Source: Anaerolineae bacterium (lineage in GTDB: Bacteria > Chloroflexota > Anaerolineae > UBA3071). From it: a stretch of DNA of 54,597 nt. The notes under the pieces were generated by a model. The model had not been told where the DNA came from. It saw only the letters and a list, made by a program, of their open reading frames with translations, and did not search any database. Each line of letters begins with the position of its first letter. Positions within the stretch are counted from its first letter, which is position 1. The position numbers and the translations under genes were made by a program. The DNA is taken from assembly GCA_029907105.1 (NCBI GenBank), contig JARYMM010000022.1, positions 1 to 54,597 on the forward strand, in the 5' to 3' direction. Shown piece after piece: positions 32,539 to 41,123 of this stretch.

Positions 32539-34325
32539 CTCCCCCTCCTGTAATCTGTCAGCGGAACGGTGGAAAGCTTGGATTTCGCCTCTGCGACTTC
32601 GGCCAGCATCTCTTGTACGGACTGGCGGCCGGCGTCGGTGTCGGTGCCCAGCATCTGCGTCAGCTCCTGCAAGCGCGCCTCGCCCTGGATGGGCTCCGCC
32701 GTAGCAATGGTGCGCTCGCCTACGACGTGCTTATTTACCTCGATGTGCACATCGCCATAGGCAGCCAACTGCGGCAGATGGGTCACGCAGAGCACTTGAT
32801 GGCGCGGCCAGGAGGCAGCCTCTTCTGGCGGAACGGTCAGCCGCCACAGCTTCTGCCCCACCGTGGCCCCCACGCGGCCGCCGATGCCGGCGTCAATCTC
32901 GTCGAAGATGAGCGTCGGGGTGGCATCGGCGTGGCTGAGCACCGTCTTCAACGCCAGCATCAGGCGGGAGGTCTCGCCGCCGGAAGCCACCTTGACCAGA
33001 GGGCGCAGCGGTTCGCCGGGATTGGCGGAGACCAGGAACTCCACCCGATCCAACCCCGTGGCGTCGAAAGCCAGGCGGCGGCCATCCACATAGGCGCCGG
33101 TGGGGTCGTCCACCTGGGTGATGGCCACGCCGAAGCGCGCCCGCGCCATGCGCAGGTCGGCCAGCTCGGCTTCCACGGCCGCGGCCAGGCGCTCGGCAGC
33201 CTCCTGCCGGCGGGAGGAAAGCTCGCTGCCCAGCCTGCCCAGAGTGCGCAGCAGCCGCTCCTCCTCCGTTTCCAGTTCCTCGATGCGCTCCCCGGCATGG
33301 GTGATGCTGTCCAATTCCTGCCGGGCGGCGGCGCCGAAAGCCAGCACCTCGGCGATGGAGTCGCCGTACTTGCGCTTGAGGCTGTAGATGAGCCCCAGCC
33401 GCTCCTCCACCTGCGCCAGCCGGCGCGGGGAGTACTCGATCCCGTCGCCGTAGGCGCGCAGGGAGCGGGCCAGCTCCTGCAAGGCCTCGGCCGTGCGTTC
33501 CGCCTCCAGGCGGAGCGGTTGCAGCGAGGCATCAATGCGCTCCAGCCTGCCCAGTTGCTGGATGGCCTGGCCCAGCAAGTCGAGGGCCGACGACTGCTCG
33601 GCCGTGCCCTCCTCCAGGGCCTGACACACCTCTTCCGTCAGACGCGTCAACTGCTCGGCGTTGGCCAGGCGGTTGCGCTCCGCTTTCAGCTCTTCTTCCT
33701 CTCCCTCGCGGAGCTGCGCGGCCTGGATCTCGTTGACCTGGAAGGTGAGCAAATCCATGCGCCGGGCCAGCTCCCGCTCGTCACGGCGCAGTTCGGCCAG
33801 CTCCTGGCGCACGCGGCGCAGCGCCCGCGCCTGCTCGGCGAAGTCGGCGCGCAGTCCTTCCAGCCCGGCGTAGCGGTCGAGGAGGTTGACGTGCTCGCGC
33901 ACCCGCAGCAGCGAGAGATGCCGCCCCTGGCCGTGGATGTCCACCAGGAGTTCGCCGATCTCCTGCAAGAGCTGCGAGGAGACGGCCCGTCCGTTGACGC
34001 GGCCGACGCTGCGCCCGCCACGGCGCACCTCGCGGGCCAGGATCAATTCCTCGTCATCCCCCTCCAGCCCATGCTCGGTGAGCAGGGGAGCCAGGGCCGC
34101 CGCCACGTGCGGCTCGGGGATGAAGACGGCCTCGATTTCCGCCCGCTGGGCGCCGGCGCGGATCACCTCCTGATCGGCGCGTTCGCCCAGCAACAGGCTC
34201 ACGGCCTCGATGATGATGGACTTGCCGGCGCCGGTCTCGCCCGTGAGCACATTGAAGCCGGGGCCCAGGCTCAGATGCAGGTCCTCGATGATGGCGAAAT
34301 TCTGGATGTGAAGCTCGGCCAGCAC
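32535..34325 (-). CDS. recN: DNA repair protein RecN
   Basis: RecN is an SMC-like ATPase that gathers DNA ends in double-strand break repair. The 596-residue protein has the N-terminal head half (LAELHIQNFAIIEDLHLSLG, then VLTGETGAGKSIIIEA Walker A), long coiled coils through the middle, and the C-terminal half with VKVASGGETSRLMLALK (signature), TLIFDEIDAGIGGRVG (Walker B) and VLCVTHLPQLAAYGDVHI. The GTG start follows GAGGTGA. It is coupled to the M20 peptidase gene downstream. Length and motifs are normal. Confidence 0.95.
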   Translation of the reverse strand: MLAELHIQNFAIIEDLHLSLGPGFNVLTGETGAGKSIIIEAVSLLLGERADQEVIRAGAQRAEIEAVFIPEPHVAAALAPLLTEHGLEGDDEELILAREVRRGGRSVGRVNGRAVSSQLLQEIGELLVDIHGQGRHLSLLRVREHVNLLDRYAGLEGLRADFAEQARALRRVRQELAELRRDERELARRMDLLTFQVNEIQAAQLREGEEEELKAERNRLANAEQLTRLTEEVCQALEEGTAEQSSALDLLGQAIQQLGRLERIDASLQPLRLEAERTAEALQELARSLRAYGDGIEYSPRRLAQVEERLGLIYSLKRKYGDSIAEVLAFGAAARQELDSITHAGERIEELETEEERLLRTLGRLGSELSSRRQEAAERLAAAVEAELADLRMARARFGVAITQVDDPTGAYVDGRRLAFDATGLDRVEFLVSANPGEPLRPLVKVASGGETSRLMLALKTVLSHADATPTLIFDEIDAGIGGRVGATVGQKLWRLTVPPEEAASWPRHQVLCVTHLPQLAAYGDVHIEVNKHVVGERTIATAEPIQGEARLQELTQMLGTDTDAGRQSVQEMLAEVAEAKSKLSTVPLTDYRRGS

Positions 34326-34432
34326 AGGTCACCTCTGTCAAACGACAAAGTTCAAAGTTCAAATCCTCCACCATTGTACTATAAGTTGAGCAAATCGAAA
34401 AGAGCAGGAGGCATGGCTGCCGTGTTCCCTAC

Positions 34433-34461
34433 TTGCCTGCCGGGGGCAACGCGTGTACAAT
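34433..34461 (+). promoter_or_regulatory. Sigma-A type promoter of the YvlD-like gene
   Basis: A -35 box TTGCCT (34433-34438) and a -10 box TACAAT (34456-34461) have 17-base spacing, 60 bases before the ATG at 34523. It is divergent from recN. Confidence 0.6.
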
Positions 34462-34522
34462 CCAGCAACGTATCAGACCGGGAGACGGCAGGTTTCCATT
34501 GAAAATCACAAGGAGTTGGCTC

Positions 34523-34903
34523 ATGAACCGCCTCATCATTCGCTGGTTGATCAACGCCGCGGCGCTGTGGGCCGCGGCGGAGTTGGTCTCGGGCATCGGC
34601 TACGAGGGCTGGCCGGCCCTGCTCATCGTGGCCCTCATCTTCGGCCTGGTCAACGCCCTGATCCGGCCCATCCTCAAGCTGCTCACCTGCCCCCTGCAGA
34701 TGCTCACCCTGGGGCTGTTCACCATCGTCATCAACGCCCTGATGCTGCTGCTCACCTCCTGGCTGGCCGGGCAGTTGAAAATCTCCTTCTGGGTCAAGAG
34801 CTTCTGGCCCGATGCTGTGCTCGGCGCGCTGGTGGTCAGCGCTGTCAGCATCGTGCTGTCCATCTTTTTGAAGGAGCGGGGCGAGGAACGCCGGCGGCGG
34901 TAG
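34523..34903 (+). CDS. YvlD/phage-holin-4-type four-helix membrane protein
   Basis: The 126-residue protein has four hydrophobic segments: IIRWLINAAALWAAAELV, PALLIVALIFGLVNALI, PLQMLTLGLFTIVINALMLL and AVLGALVVSAVSIVLSIFL. RPILKLLTCPLQ between helices 2 and 3 is the hallmark of this superfamily, which includes Bacillus YvlD. Some members respond to envelope stress; a lysis role is unproven despite the name. ATG 34523 follows AAGGAG and a clear promoter. It ends four bases before the converging kinase gene. Confidence 0.87.
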   Translation: MNRLIIRWLINAAALWAAAELVSGIGYEGWPALLIVALIFGLVNALIRPILKLLTCPLQMLTLGLFTIVINALMLLLTSWLAGQLKISFWVKSFWPDAVLGALVVSAVSIVLSIFLKERGEERRRR

Positions 34904-34907
34904 GGTA

Positions 34908-36638
34908 TCAGCCGTTGCGCCAGCGCCAGGGGCGGAACTCCTGCAGGATGGAGCCGCCGATGAACTCGCGCAAGATGGAGTTGTCGGGGACGAGATCGGG
35001 CTTGCAGGGCAGGAACCACTTGAGAAAGGCCAGCAGCCGCTGCGCCTCCACGTATCCGGGCGTGCCTCGTTCGATCTGCAACAGCAACGGCTCGACGAAG
35101 GGCTTGAGCACGGCCAGTTCGTACACCAACGCCGTGTTGACCATGACGTCGGCGTGCTCCTGGTAGGGGAAGATATTGCGCTTCTCGCCGCGCCGCACGC
35201 TGACCCAGCGCTCGATGGTCTGCTGCGCCGTGTAGCCGCGGGCGGTGGCATCGCGCACGATGCGGCGGATCAGGCGGGTGTCGGTGGTGGGCACCCGGTT
35301 GTGCCGGTCCAGGTTGAGCTGGGTCAGGGTGGAGACGTAGATGCGGTAGATGCGCTCCGGCGGCACCTGGGGCACCAGAGCGGGGTTCAATCCGTGGATG
35401 CCCTCGATCAGGATCACGTGATGGGGCTTCAGGCGCAGCGTCTCCCCGGGCTCCCGCCGGCCCGTCTGGAAGTTGTAGTGGGGCAGGATGACTTCCTGGC
35501 CGTCCATGAGCCGCAGCAGTTGCTCGTTGAACAGCACCAGATCCAACGCCTCCAGGGCCTCGAAGTCGTATTCGCCTTTTTCGTCGCGCGGCGTGAGCTC
35601 TCGATCCACGAAGTAATCATCCAGGCCCAGGGCGACAGGGTGCACCCCGTTGGCCAGGAGCTGTACGGCCAGCCGCTTGGCGAAGGTGGTCTTGCCGGAG
35701 GAGGAAGGGCCGGCGATGAGCACCAGCCGAATCTCCCCGCGCCGTTGGGCGATATCGTAGGCGATGCGGGCAATGCGCTGCTCGTGCAGCGCTTCCGACA
35801 CCAGGACCACCTCCCCTATGCGCCCGCTTTCAATCGTCTGGTTCAAAGCCCCCACGTCCGGCACACCGATGACGTTGATCCATTCGCCATACTCGCGGAA
35901 CACAGCGCCCAGTTTGGGATATTCGAGGAACGGCTGTAGCTGGAGCGGCTCGTGCTCACGGGGGTATTGCAGGATGAAGCCCGGCGGGTAATCGCGCAGA
36001 GCAAACCAGCGCAGGTAGCCGGTCGAGGGCAGCATGTAGCCGTGGAAACAGTCGCGGAAGCTCCGCAGCTTGTAGATGGTCAGGTAGTCCTTCTGGCGAT
36101 AGGCCAGCAGCCGCAGCATGTCGTCATCGCCCCGTTCGCGGAACAGGGCCACAGCCTCGGGCAGGGGGATGCGTTCCTTGCAGATGGGCGCATCCTCGGC
36201 GACGATATGGCGCATGTGCGCCTCGAGTTGGGCCAGTTCCTCGGCAGTGAAGGGCTCTCGCCCCTCCAAACGGCAGTAGTAGCCGCCGAAGGGGACGGAG
36301 TGATCCACCATCACCTGCGCCTGGGGGAACAACTCATGGGCAGCGGTGATCAGCAGGAACGAAAGGGTGCGTCGGTAGATGCGCATCCCGTCGCCGCTGG
36401 CCATGGATATCGGCGTCACCTCCACGTCCGATTCGACGCGATAGGTGAGCTCGCGCAGTTGGCCGTCCACGATGGCGGCGACGATGGGCACGGGAGGGTT
36501 GGGCTCCGCGACGCGTATAAACTCTTCCAGCGGCGTGCCCACCGGCCCCTCGTACACGCGGCCATCGGCCAGCCAGACCTGAGCGGTCTGCCGCGGCTGC
36601 GAAAGCCTGATCGGTGAAGAAGCTCGCTTACTCTCCAT
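34908..36638 (-). CDS. TGS-domain uridine kinase-like (nucleoside kinase)
   Basis: This 576-residue protein has an N-terminal TGS/ThrRS-like part (about 15-230: VWLADGRVYEGPVGTPLEEF, HSVPFGGYYCRLEG). A uridine-kinase-like P-loop domain begins near 290 (LVLIAGPSSSGKTTFAKRLA), with LGLDDYFVDRE, PHYNFQTGRREPGE and VILIEGIHGLNP. Such fused proteins are annotated as nucleoside or uridine kinases and phosphorylate a ribonucleoside; the natural substrate is uncertain. The N-terminal part resembles the second catalytic-editing domain of threonyl-tRNA synthetase without its His-rich zinc site. The start at 36638 follows AAAGGA. Confidence 0.87.
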   Translation of the reverse strand: MESKRASSPIRLSQPRQTAQVWLADGRVYEGPVGTPLEEFIRVAEPNPPVPIVAAIVDGQLRELTYRVESDVEVTPISMASGDGMRIYRRTLSFLLITAAHELFPQAQVMVDHSVPFGGYYCRLEGREPFTAEELAQLEAHMRHIVAEDAPICKERIPLPEAVALFRERGDDDMLRLLAYRQKDYLTIYKLRSFRDCFHGYMLPSTGYLRWFALRDYPPGFILQYPREHEPLQLQPFLEYPKLGAVFREYGEWINVIGVPDVGALNQTIESGRIGEVVLVSEALHEQRIARIAYDIAQRRGEIRLVLIAGPSSSGKTTFAKRLAVQLLANGVHPVALGLDDYFVDRELTPRDEKGEYDFEALEALDLVLFNEQLLRLMDGQEVILPHYNFQTGRREPGETLRLKPHHVILIEGIHGLNPALVPQVPPERIYRIYVSTLTQLNLDRHNRVPTTDTRLIRRIVRDATARGYTAQQTIERWVSVRRGEKRNIFPYQEHADVMVNTALVYELAVLKPFVEPLLLQIERGTPGYVEAQRLLAFLKWFLPCKPDLVPDNSILREFIGGSILQEFRPWRWRNG

Positions 36639-36712
36639 GCTGTCCTTTATGATTTCTTAGATTTAATAGATCACAATTCCTTGGGTACCACTGCACTTAA
36701 TACTACAACCGT

Positions 36713-36840
36713 ACTTGTCATGCTGAGCGGGTTTCAGACGTCAAACTCCATTGCCCGGCCGACTCCAGCGAAGCATCTCTTGCCTGCATGGTGAGGCGAG
36801 AACTTGTCCTAAGCGCAGCGAACGGATGCTTCGCTACTTT
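36713..36840. repeat. Interspersed palindromic repeat (AGCGAAGCATC family)
   Basis: AGCGAAGCATC (36767-36777) and GATGCTTCGCT (36825-36835) form a perfect 11-base inverted repeat inside a longer TGTCATGCTGAGCG...AGCGCAGCGAACGGATGC region. The same family occurs at 1-130, in a weaker form at 43818-43875, and as a TGTCATTGCGAG piece near 54568. No gene lies in 36639-36852. Confidence 0.7.
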
Positions 36841-36852
36841 TGCCATACACTC

Positions 36853-38337
36853 TCAGCCATTGCCCTCTCCTCCCCTGGCCTTCACCTTTGTCAGCGTGGC
36901 CACGGACAGGAGAAAGAGCGCAGCATAGAGAGCGAAGATGACCAGATAGCCCATCCCTGGGCGCAGGCTGTTGAAGAAGTCGGCCATCGGCCCACCGATG
37001 CCGGCGCCGACGATGCCCGCGCCGGCCCCGGCCAGGTTGGAGATGCCCAGGTAGCGCCCCGCTTCGGCGGGCGGCACCAGGTCGGTGCCCAGAGCCCAGT
37101 TGGTGGCCATGAAGGTGCCGGCGCCTATGCCGATGATGCAGCCGCTGACCATCACCAGGGGCAGGTTGGTGGCGAAAAGCAGGGCCACGGTGCCCACGGC
37201 GGCGAGCAGGCCGGAGAAGGCCACCAGCCGCCGGCGGCCCAGGCGGTCGGCCAGGTAGCCGCCGAGCAGGGCGGAGGGGAGCAGGAAAACGGCCACGGTG
37301 GCCATCAGCAGCGAGGTCGCCGTCGCCGGGTTGGGGAGGTGCAGGACGTCGGCCAGGTAGTACTGGGCGAACCCCTGGATGGAGCCCACCGCCGCCAGGA
37401 AGAGCAGGCGGTTGATCACCCACCAGATGAACGGCGTCTGCTGCCGCGCTTGCTGGCCGATGCCCACCCAGGCGCCGGCGTACACGCCCACGAAGATGGC
37501 CCCGGCCATGCCCACCAGGCCGGCCAGGCCCACGATGGCCACCTGCGAGCCAACTGTCGCGCCGCGCTGCGCCAGTTGCGTGCCGCTGGCGCGCACCAGC
37601 CACACGGCGGCCTGGGTGACGGCGACGAAGATGGCCGTGAGGGCGATCAGGCGCAGGATCCGCCCACCGATGGGATCGGAAGGCTTTTCTCGCAGGGGCT
37701 CCTCGTGCACAGTGAACACGGTGATCAGCATGGAGACGAAGAAGCCGGCCATGATGATGCCCACGGTCAGCCAGACCTTGCCGGCATCCACCAGGGGGCC
37801 GATGAAGATGGCCAGGAAGACGGGCAGGAGCTCCATCACCGCCTTGACCCCCGAGGCCCGCCCGCGCTGGGTTTCCGGCACCAGGTCGGGGATCAGCCCC
37901 TGCAAGGCGCCGTGGGCCACGTTGGAGGAGACCTGCAGGAGGACGATGCCGGCGAGCAGGACGGCGTAGGCCGTGGTCACGCCCAAGGCGGACTGGAAGA
38001 AGCCATCCAGCGTCGAGCCCAGGAAGAGCGGCGAGGCCCCGACGATGGCCAGGAAGAGGATATTGAACAGCGTGCCGCCGACGATGAAGGGGCGACGCCG
38101 TCCGGCCGGATGCGTGCTGCGGTCGCTGAGCATGCCGGCGATGGGCTGCACGGCCATGGCCACGGCCAGGCCGATGACGCGCACGGTGGCCAGGTAGGTG
38201 TTCTTCAGTTCCAGCGGGGCGAAGAGCACCACCAGATAGGGCAGCAGCACCGGCGTGATGATGCTCGAGGCGATGTTGATGCCCAGCCAGTAGATGTTGA
38301 TGGCGATGTGGTCGTACCAGCGCATGTCCTGTTTCAT
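36853..38337 (-). CDS. Major facilitator superfamily transporter
   Basis: This 494-residue protein has about twelve membrane helices. Recognisable elements are NIYWLGINIASSIITPVLLP, QPIAGMLSDRSTHPAGRRRP (the loop 2-3 motif typical of sugar/cation symporters and SLC45-like carriers), RGRASGVKAVMELLPVFLA and ADRLGRRRLVAFSG in the second half. It probably moves a sugar or other small solute with protons. ATG 38337 follows GGAGGAGAG and gives MKQDMRWYDHIAINIYWLG; a GTG at 38367 is less likely. The gene after it (upstream on this strand) is a TIM-barrel isomerase-like protein. Confidence 0.87.
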   Translation of the reverse strand: MKQDMRWYDHIAINIYWLGINIASSIITPVLLPYLVVLFAPLELKNTYLATVRVIGLAVAMAVQPIAGMLSDRSTHPAGRRRPFIVGGTLFNILFLAIVGASPLFLGSTLDGFFQSALGVTTAYAVLLAGIVLLQVSSNVAHGALQGLIPDLVPETQRGRASGVKAVMELLPVFLAIFIGPLVDAGKVWLTVGIIMAGFFVSMLITVFTVHEEPLREKPSDPIGGRILRLIALTAIFVAVTQAAVWLVRASGTQLAQRGATVGSQVAIVGLAGLVGMAGAIFVGVYAGAWVGIGQQARQQTPFIWWVINRLLFLAAVGSIQGFAQYYLADVLHLPNPATATSLLMATVAVFLLPSALLGGYLADRLGRRRLVAFSGLLAAVGTVALLFATNLPLVMVSGCIIGIGAGTFMATNWALGTDLVPPAEAGRYLGISNLAGAGAGIVGAGIGGPMADFFNSLRPGMGYLVIFALYAALFLLSVATLTKVKARGGEGNG

Positions 38338-38378
38338 GACGGCTCTCCTCCAGCGTGTGCTCACCATGAAGACACCAG

Positions 38379-38407
38379 GTAGGGGCGCGGCACCGCCGCG
38401 CTCCTAC
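38379..38407. repeat. Palindrome over the stop of the TIM-barrel gene
   Basis: GTAGGGGCGCGGC (38379-38391), loop ACC, GCCGCGCTCCTAC (38395-38407). The arms of 13 bases have one G-T wobble. The TAG stop of the minus-strand gene lies in the right arm, so it could also act in termination. Confidence 0.75.
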
Positions 38408-39297
38408 GCCAGGGCCTGCGGGCGGATGGCCCGGATCACCTCCAGCGAGGCCAGGGCCTGGGGCACGGTCAGTTCGAAAATGATAGGGCCATCGAACTGC
38501 GCCTCGGTCAGCCTGTCCAGCAGGCGGGCCACATCCAGGTCGCCTGTGCCCAGGGGCTGGTGGTCCTTGCCGTAGCCGATATGGCGCTGTGGCCCCTGCC
38601 ACGGCCCGTCGTGCAGGTGGATCTCGCTCAGGCGGTGCAGGCAGCGCTCCAGGGCCTCGAAGAGCTCCACCGGGCCGGAAAAGCCCACCAGCACGTGGCC
38701 GGTGTCCAGGCAGACGGAGAGGTCCAACTGCTCCGCCAGTTCCAGGGTCAGGTCGAAGGGGAACTCCACGGTCTCGACGGCCAGTTGGCGGCTGGGGATG
38801 CCCGTCTCGGCCAGGATGGTCTGCAGGCTCTGGCGGGCGTTGTTCTGGAACTGACGCAGGATGAGCGCCTTGGCCAGGTCCGGCAGGTTCATGCGGTAGA
38901 ACTCGGCGGCCAGGGAGCCCGTGGCGTGCAGCACGTAGACCTCCGGCTCCAGGACGAGGGTGCGCTGGATGGTCTCGATCAGCGCCGCCACCGAGCCCTT
39001 GCGCACGGGGGCCAGGGGCGTGGAGGGCTCTACCGACCAGAGGGGGAGGTGGACGGTATAGGTCAGGCCGCTGCCCGCCTTGAGCCGGGCCAGCCGCTCG
39101 ATGGTGGGCGGGTCGAAGCTTTGGGGCAGGAACAGCTCCATGTCGCCGCCCAGCTCGATGGGGTTGAAGCCGTGGGAATGCAATTGTCGCGCCAGGTCGG
39201 CGTGGTCGAGGGTGGCGATGTAGGTCATCGCCTCCGGCATGGACATCCCGGAGGGGATGAGAGTTTCTCGTTGCATGGTGATGATGCCAAAGCGCAT
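38404..39297 (-). CDS. AP-endonuclease-2/xylose isomerase-like TIM barrel, CbiR-like
   Basis: This 297-residue protein belongs to the sugar phosphate isomerase/endonuclease IV-like barrel. Metal-site elements are visible: LAVETVEFPF (Glu), VCLDTGHVLVG (Asp, His), LSEIHLHDGPW (His) and IIFELT (Glu). The N-terminal half (SGLTYTVHLPLWSVEPS, then EPEVYVLHATGS) resembles the cobamide-remodelling hydrolase CbiR, which opens cobamides to exchange the lower ligand. That would fit the B12-using radical SAM genes elsewhere in the window, but the match is from memory. A plain sugar isomerase is the alternative. Confidence 0.75.
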   Translation of the reverse strand: MRFGIITMQRETLIPSGMSMPEAMTYIATLDHADLARQLHSHGFNPIELGGDMELFLPQSFDPPTIERLARLKAGSGLTYTVHLPLWSVEPSTPLAPVRKGSVAALIETIQRTLVLEPEVYVLHATGSLAAEFYRMNLPDLAKALILRQFQNNARQSLQTILAETGIPSRQLAVETVEFPFDLTLELAEQLDLSVCLDTGHVLVGFSGPVELFEALERCLHRLSEIHLHDGPWQGPQRHIGYGKDHQPLGTGDLDVARLLDRLTEAQFDGPIIFELTVPQALASLEVIRAIRPQALA

Positions 39298-39334
39298 GTC
39301 AGCCTCCTCTTAACGAATCCGTGTTATCCGTGTT

Positions 39335-39448
39335 CTATGTCCTGTCTGCCTGGACCAGTGCCTGTTCCAGCAGGTCGGCCACACCTGACGCCGCTGCCCA
39401 GCGGCGCAGATAGGCCAGATCAAGTTGGTCGTCCTGGACTTTGAGCAT
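39335..39448 (-). CDS. Small 37-residue ORF, probably a gene 3' remnant
   Basis: The peptide reads LKVQDDQLDLAYLRRWAAAS, then GVADLLEQALVQADRT. It has an AGGAGGG site upstream, so it may be translated. The pattern DLDYLRRWAxxLGVxDLLERA occurs at the C termini of nucleotidyltransferase-like (DUF6036-type) toxin proteins. A truncated toxin gene is therefore more likely than a true small protein. No N-terminal part is found upstream. Confidence 0.45.
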   Translation of the reverse strand: MLKVQDDQLDLAYLRRWAAASGVADLLEQALVQADRT

Positions 39449-39501
39449 CCCCATTCCCTCCTGGCTTAAGTATACCACTCTTGTCAGGAAAAGGCAAGCA
39501 T

Positions 39502-39540
39502 CATAGCCGTTCGGTTGGCGCAGCAAATCGAACGGCTATG
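39502..39540. repeat. Perfect 12-bp inverted repeat
   Basis: CATAGCCGTTCG (39502-39513), 15-base loop, CGAACGGCTATG (39529-39540). It stands alone between the small ORF and the DUF2089 promoter. It has no T-tract, so it is not a typical terminator. Confidence 0.7.
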
Positions 39541-39598
39541 GCCATGCCCCAGGCGAATGCAAATCATTTAACTGAGGTTTAAACTTATCAAGTCCGAT

Positions 39599-39627
39599 TT
39601 GACAAAGTTTCAACTCTGTGCTAAGAT
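39599..39627 (+). promoter_or_regulatory. Sigma-A promoter of the DUF2089 gene
   Basis: A consensus -35 TTGACA (39599-39604) and a -10 TAAGAT (39622-39627), 17-base spacing, 28 bases before the ATG at 39655. AGGGAGG is the ribosome binding site. Confidence 0.75.
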
Positions 39628-39654
39628 TGCGCCACAATAGAGGGAGGCGATGAC

Positions 39655-40041
39655 ATGTACCCTGTTCCCACTATCTGCCCCGTCTGCGGGGACACGATGG
39701 CCGTCACCCGGCTGCAATGTCCCCATTGCGACACCACGCTGGAAGGCCGCTTCGCCCTGGGCCGCTTCCACCAGCTCTCCCCCGAACAGCTCAGCTTCGC
39801 CGAGCTCTTCCTGCGCTGCGAGGGCAAGCTGAGCTGGGCCGCCGAGGAGCTGGGCGTCTCCTACCCCACGGTGCGCGCCCGCCTGGATGACGTCATCCGC
39901 GCCCTCGGCTACGAGGTGCGCCAGGAGACGCCGGCCGAGGAGAAGCAGCGCCGCGCCGGGCGCCGCCAGGCCATCCTCAACGACCTGGCCGCCGGCACGA
40001 TCAGCGCCGAGGAAGCGGCGGAGTTGTTGAAGAAGGTATAG
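39655..40041 (+). CDS. DUF2089 zinc-ribbon/helix-turn-helix regulator-like protein
   Basis: The 128-residue protein has a zinc ribbon (PTICPVCGDTMAV, then LQCPHCDTTLEGRF, four cysteines). A helix-turn-helix-like part follows (LSPEQLSFAELFLRCEGKLS, VSYPTVRARLDDVIRALGY), then a charged linker, and the C-terminal SHOCT-like helix pair (ILNDLAAGTISAEEAAELLK). DUF2089 members are considered transcription regulators, often beside SHOCT or DUF4097 genes; a second SHOCT-like gene lies 2.3 kb downstream. It has its own consensus promoter. From 40042 to 40170 there is only a start-less membrane-helix-like piece (FLLGLLATVGYLALGWVLPA), a likely gene remnant, and repeat-like sequence. Confidence 0.88.
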   Translation: MYPVPTICPVCGDTMAVTRLQCPHCDTTLEGRFALGRFHQLSPEQLSFAELFLRCEGKLSWAAEELGVSYPTVRARLDDVIRALGYEVRQETPAEEKQRRAGRRQAILNDLAAGTISAEEAAELLKKV

Positions 40042-40206
40042 CATTACGGCATCCTCGAAAATCAAACGGGGCCTTCCTGCTGGGGCTTCTGGCCACGGTC
40101 GGTTACCTGGCCTTAGGTTGGGTGCTGCCGGCGAGAGCTAACGCAGCGCGGGTGTCGGCGTCAGGGGTTTAGCGTTCGGCGTTTGGAATTCGGAGGTCGG
40201 AGACAT

Positions 40207-41103
40207 ATGAAACGTCATCTGCTTCCACTTTTGGCCTGTCCCGTCTGCGGTCAGGGGCTCGATTTCGGGGGCCTGGCCACGGACGAACGGCTGGTGCAAG
40301 GGGTGCTGCGTTGCGACGGCTGTGCCCGGCAGTACCAGGTGCTCGATGAACTGCCTATCCTGAAGGAGCGGGGGCTGAGTGCCGACCAGTGGCAATGGGA
40401 GGTGGACGTCTCCAACGTGCGGGACTTCGACGCCCTCCGCTTGGCCTACGAGGCGGCACTGTCAGACGAGGTGCGCGCGGCGAAATCGGCGATCATCGAG
40501 CACATCCTCGCCCTGGTGAGCGAGGGTTCGGGCCCCATCCTGGACGTGGCCACGGGCATGGGCACATTGTTCCGCCCCCTGGCTGCCCGCCTGGCCGCTT
40601 TGTCCCGCGCCGCTGGCCCGCGCGATGGCCTGGCTTCGGACGTAGACGAGAGCGTGTTGCGGGGCACACAGCGCAAATTGCGCCGGGAGGGAGAGACAGC
40701 GGCCGCCTCGTTCCTGGTCAGCGACGCCAGGCATCTGGCCTTGCGGGAGGGCGTGATGGGGGCCGTCGTTTCTTTCTTCGGTTTCTGCAACGTGCCCGAT
40801 GGCTCCACCGTCCTGCGTGAAGCCGCCCGCGTGCTGCGGCACGGCGGTCTGTTGGTCTTCTCCACCCTGCTGCTGCAGGAGGACTCGCCGGGCTTCCGGC
40901 TGGCTGCCGAAAAGGGTTACGGCGGGCTGATGTCGGTGGACGGCGTGAAGGCCGCCCTGGAGGGGGCAGGGTTGCAATTTTTGGAGCAGGAAGTGTTCGT
41001 CTCGGGCCGGTGGCCGGGCTGCCCGTATGACCTGCTGCCGCTGGAAGGCGACGGGTTTGCCTACAGTGTGTTCACCGCGCGCAAGCCAGGCCCTGGTCAC
41101 TGA
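40207..41103 (+). CDS. SAM-dependent methyltransferase with Trm112-like zinc domain
   Basis: The 298-residue protein begins with a Trm112-like ribbon (LLACPVCGQGLDF, then VLRCDGCARQYQVLDELPIL). A class I methyltransferase fold follows from about residue 100, with the SAM site PILDVATGMGTLFRPL (motif I), DVDESVLRG, SDARHLALREGVMGAVVSFF and EAARVLRHGGLLVFST. ATG 40207 lies after GGAGGT and GGAG; a start at 40183 would sit in a TTCGGAG-type repeat. The substrate is unknown; relatives act on quinone precursors, tRNA or small molecules. Confidence 0.85.
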   Translation: MKRHLLPLLACPVCGQGLDFGGLATDERLVQGVLRCDGCARQYQVLDELPILKERGLSADQWQWEVDVSNVRDFDALRLAYEAALSDEVRAAKSAIIEHILALVSEGSGPILDVATGMGTLFRPLAARLAALSRAAGPRDGLASDVDESVLRGTQRKLRREGETAAASFLVSDARHLALREGVMGAVVSFFGFCNVPDGSTVLREAARVLRHGGLLVFSTLLLQEDSPGFRLAAEKGYGGLMSVDGVKAALEGAGLQFLEQEVFVSGRWPGCPYDLLPLEGDGFAYSVFTARKPGPGH

Positions 41104-41123
41104 TCCCTGATGCGGAGCATTCC

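Noticed and set aside
34357..34366. GTTCAAATCC, which looks like a tRNA T-loop
   Set aside because: It is part of a GTTCAAAGTTCAAA short repeat; no acceptor or anticodon stems are present around it.
36809..38602. A 597-codon minus-strand frame overlapping the MFS gene
   Set aside because: It is on the same strand in a different phase and has Gly/Arg/Pro-rich translation; the MFS frame has the membrane helices.
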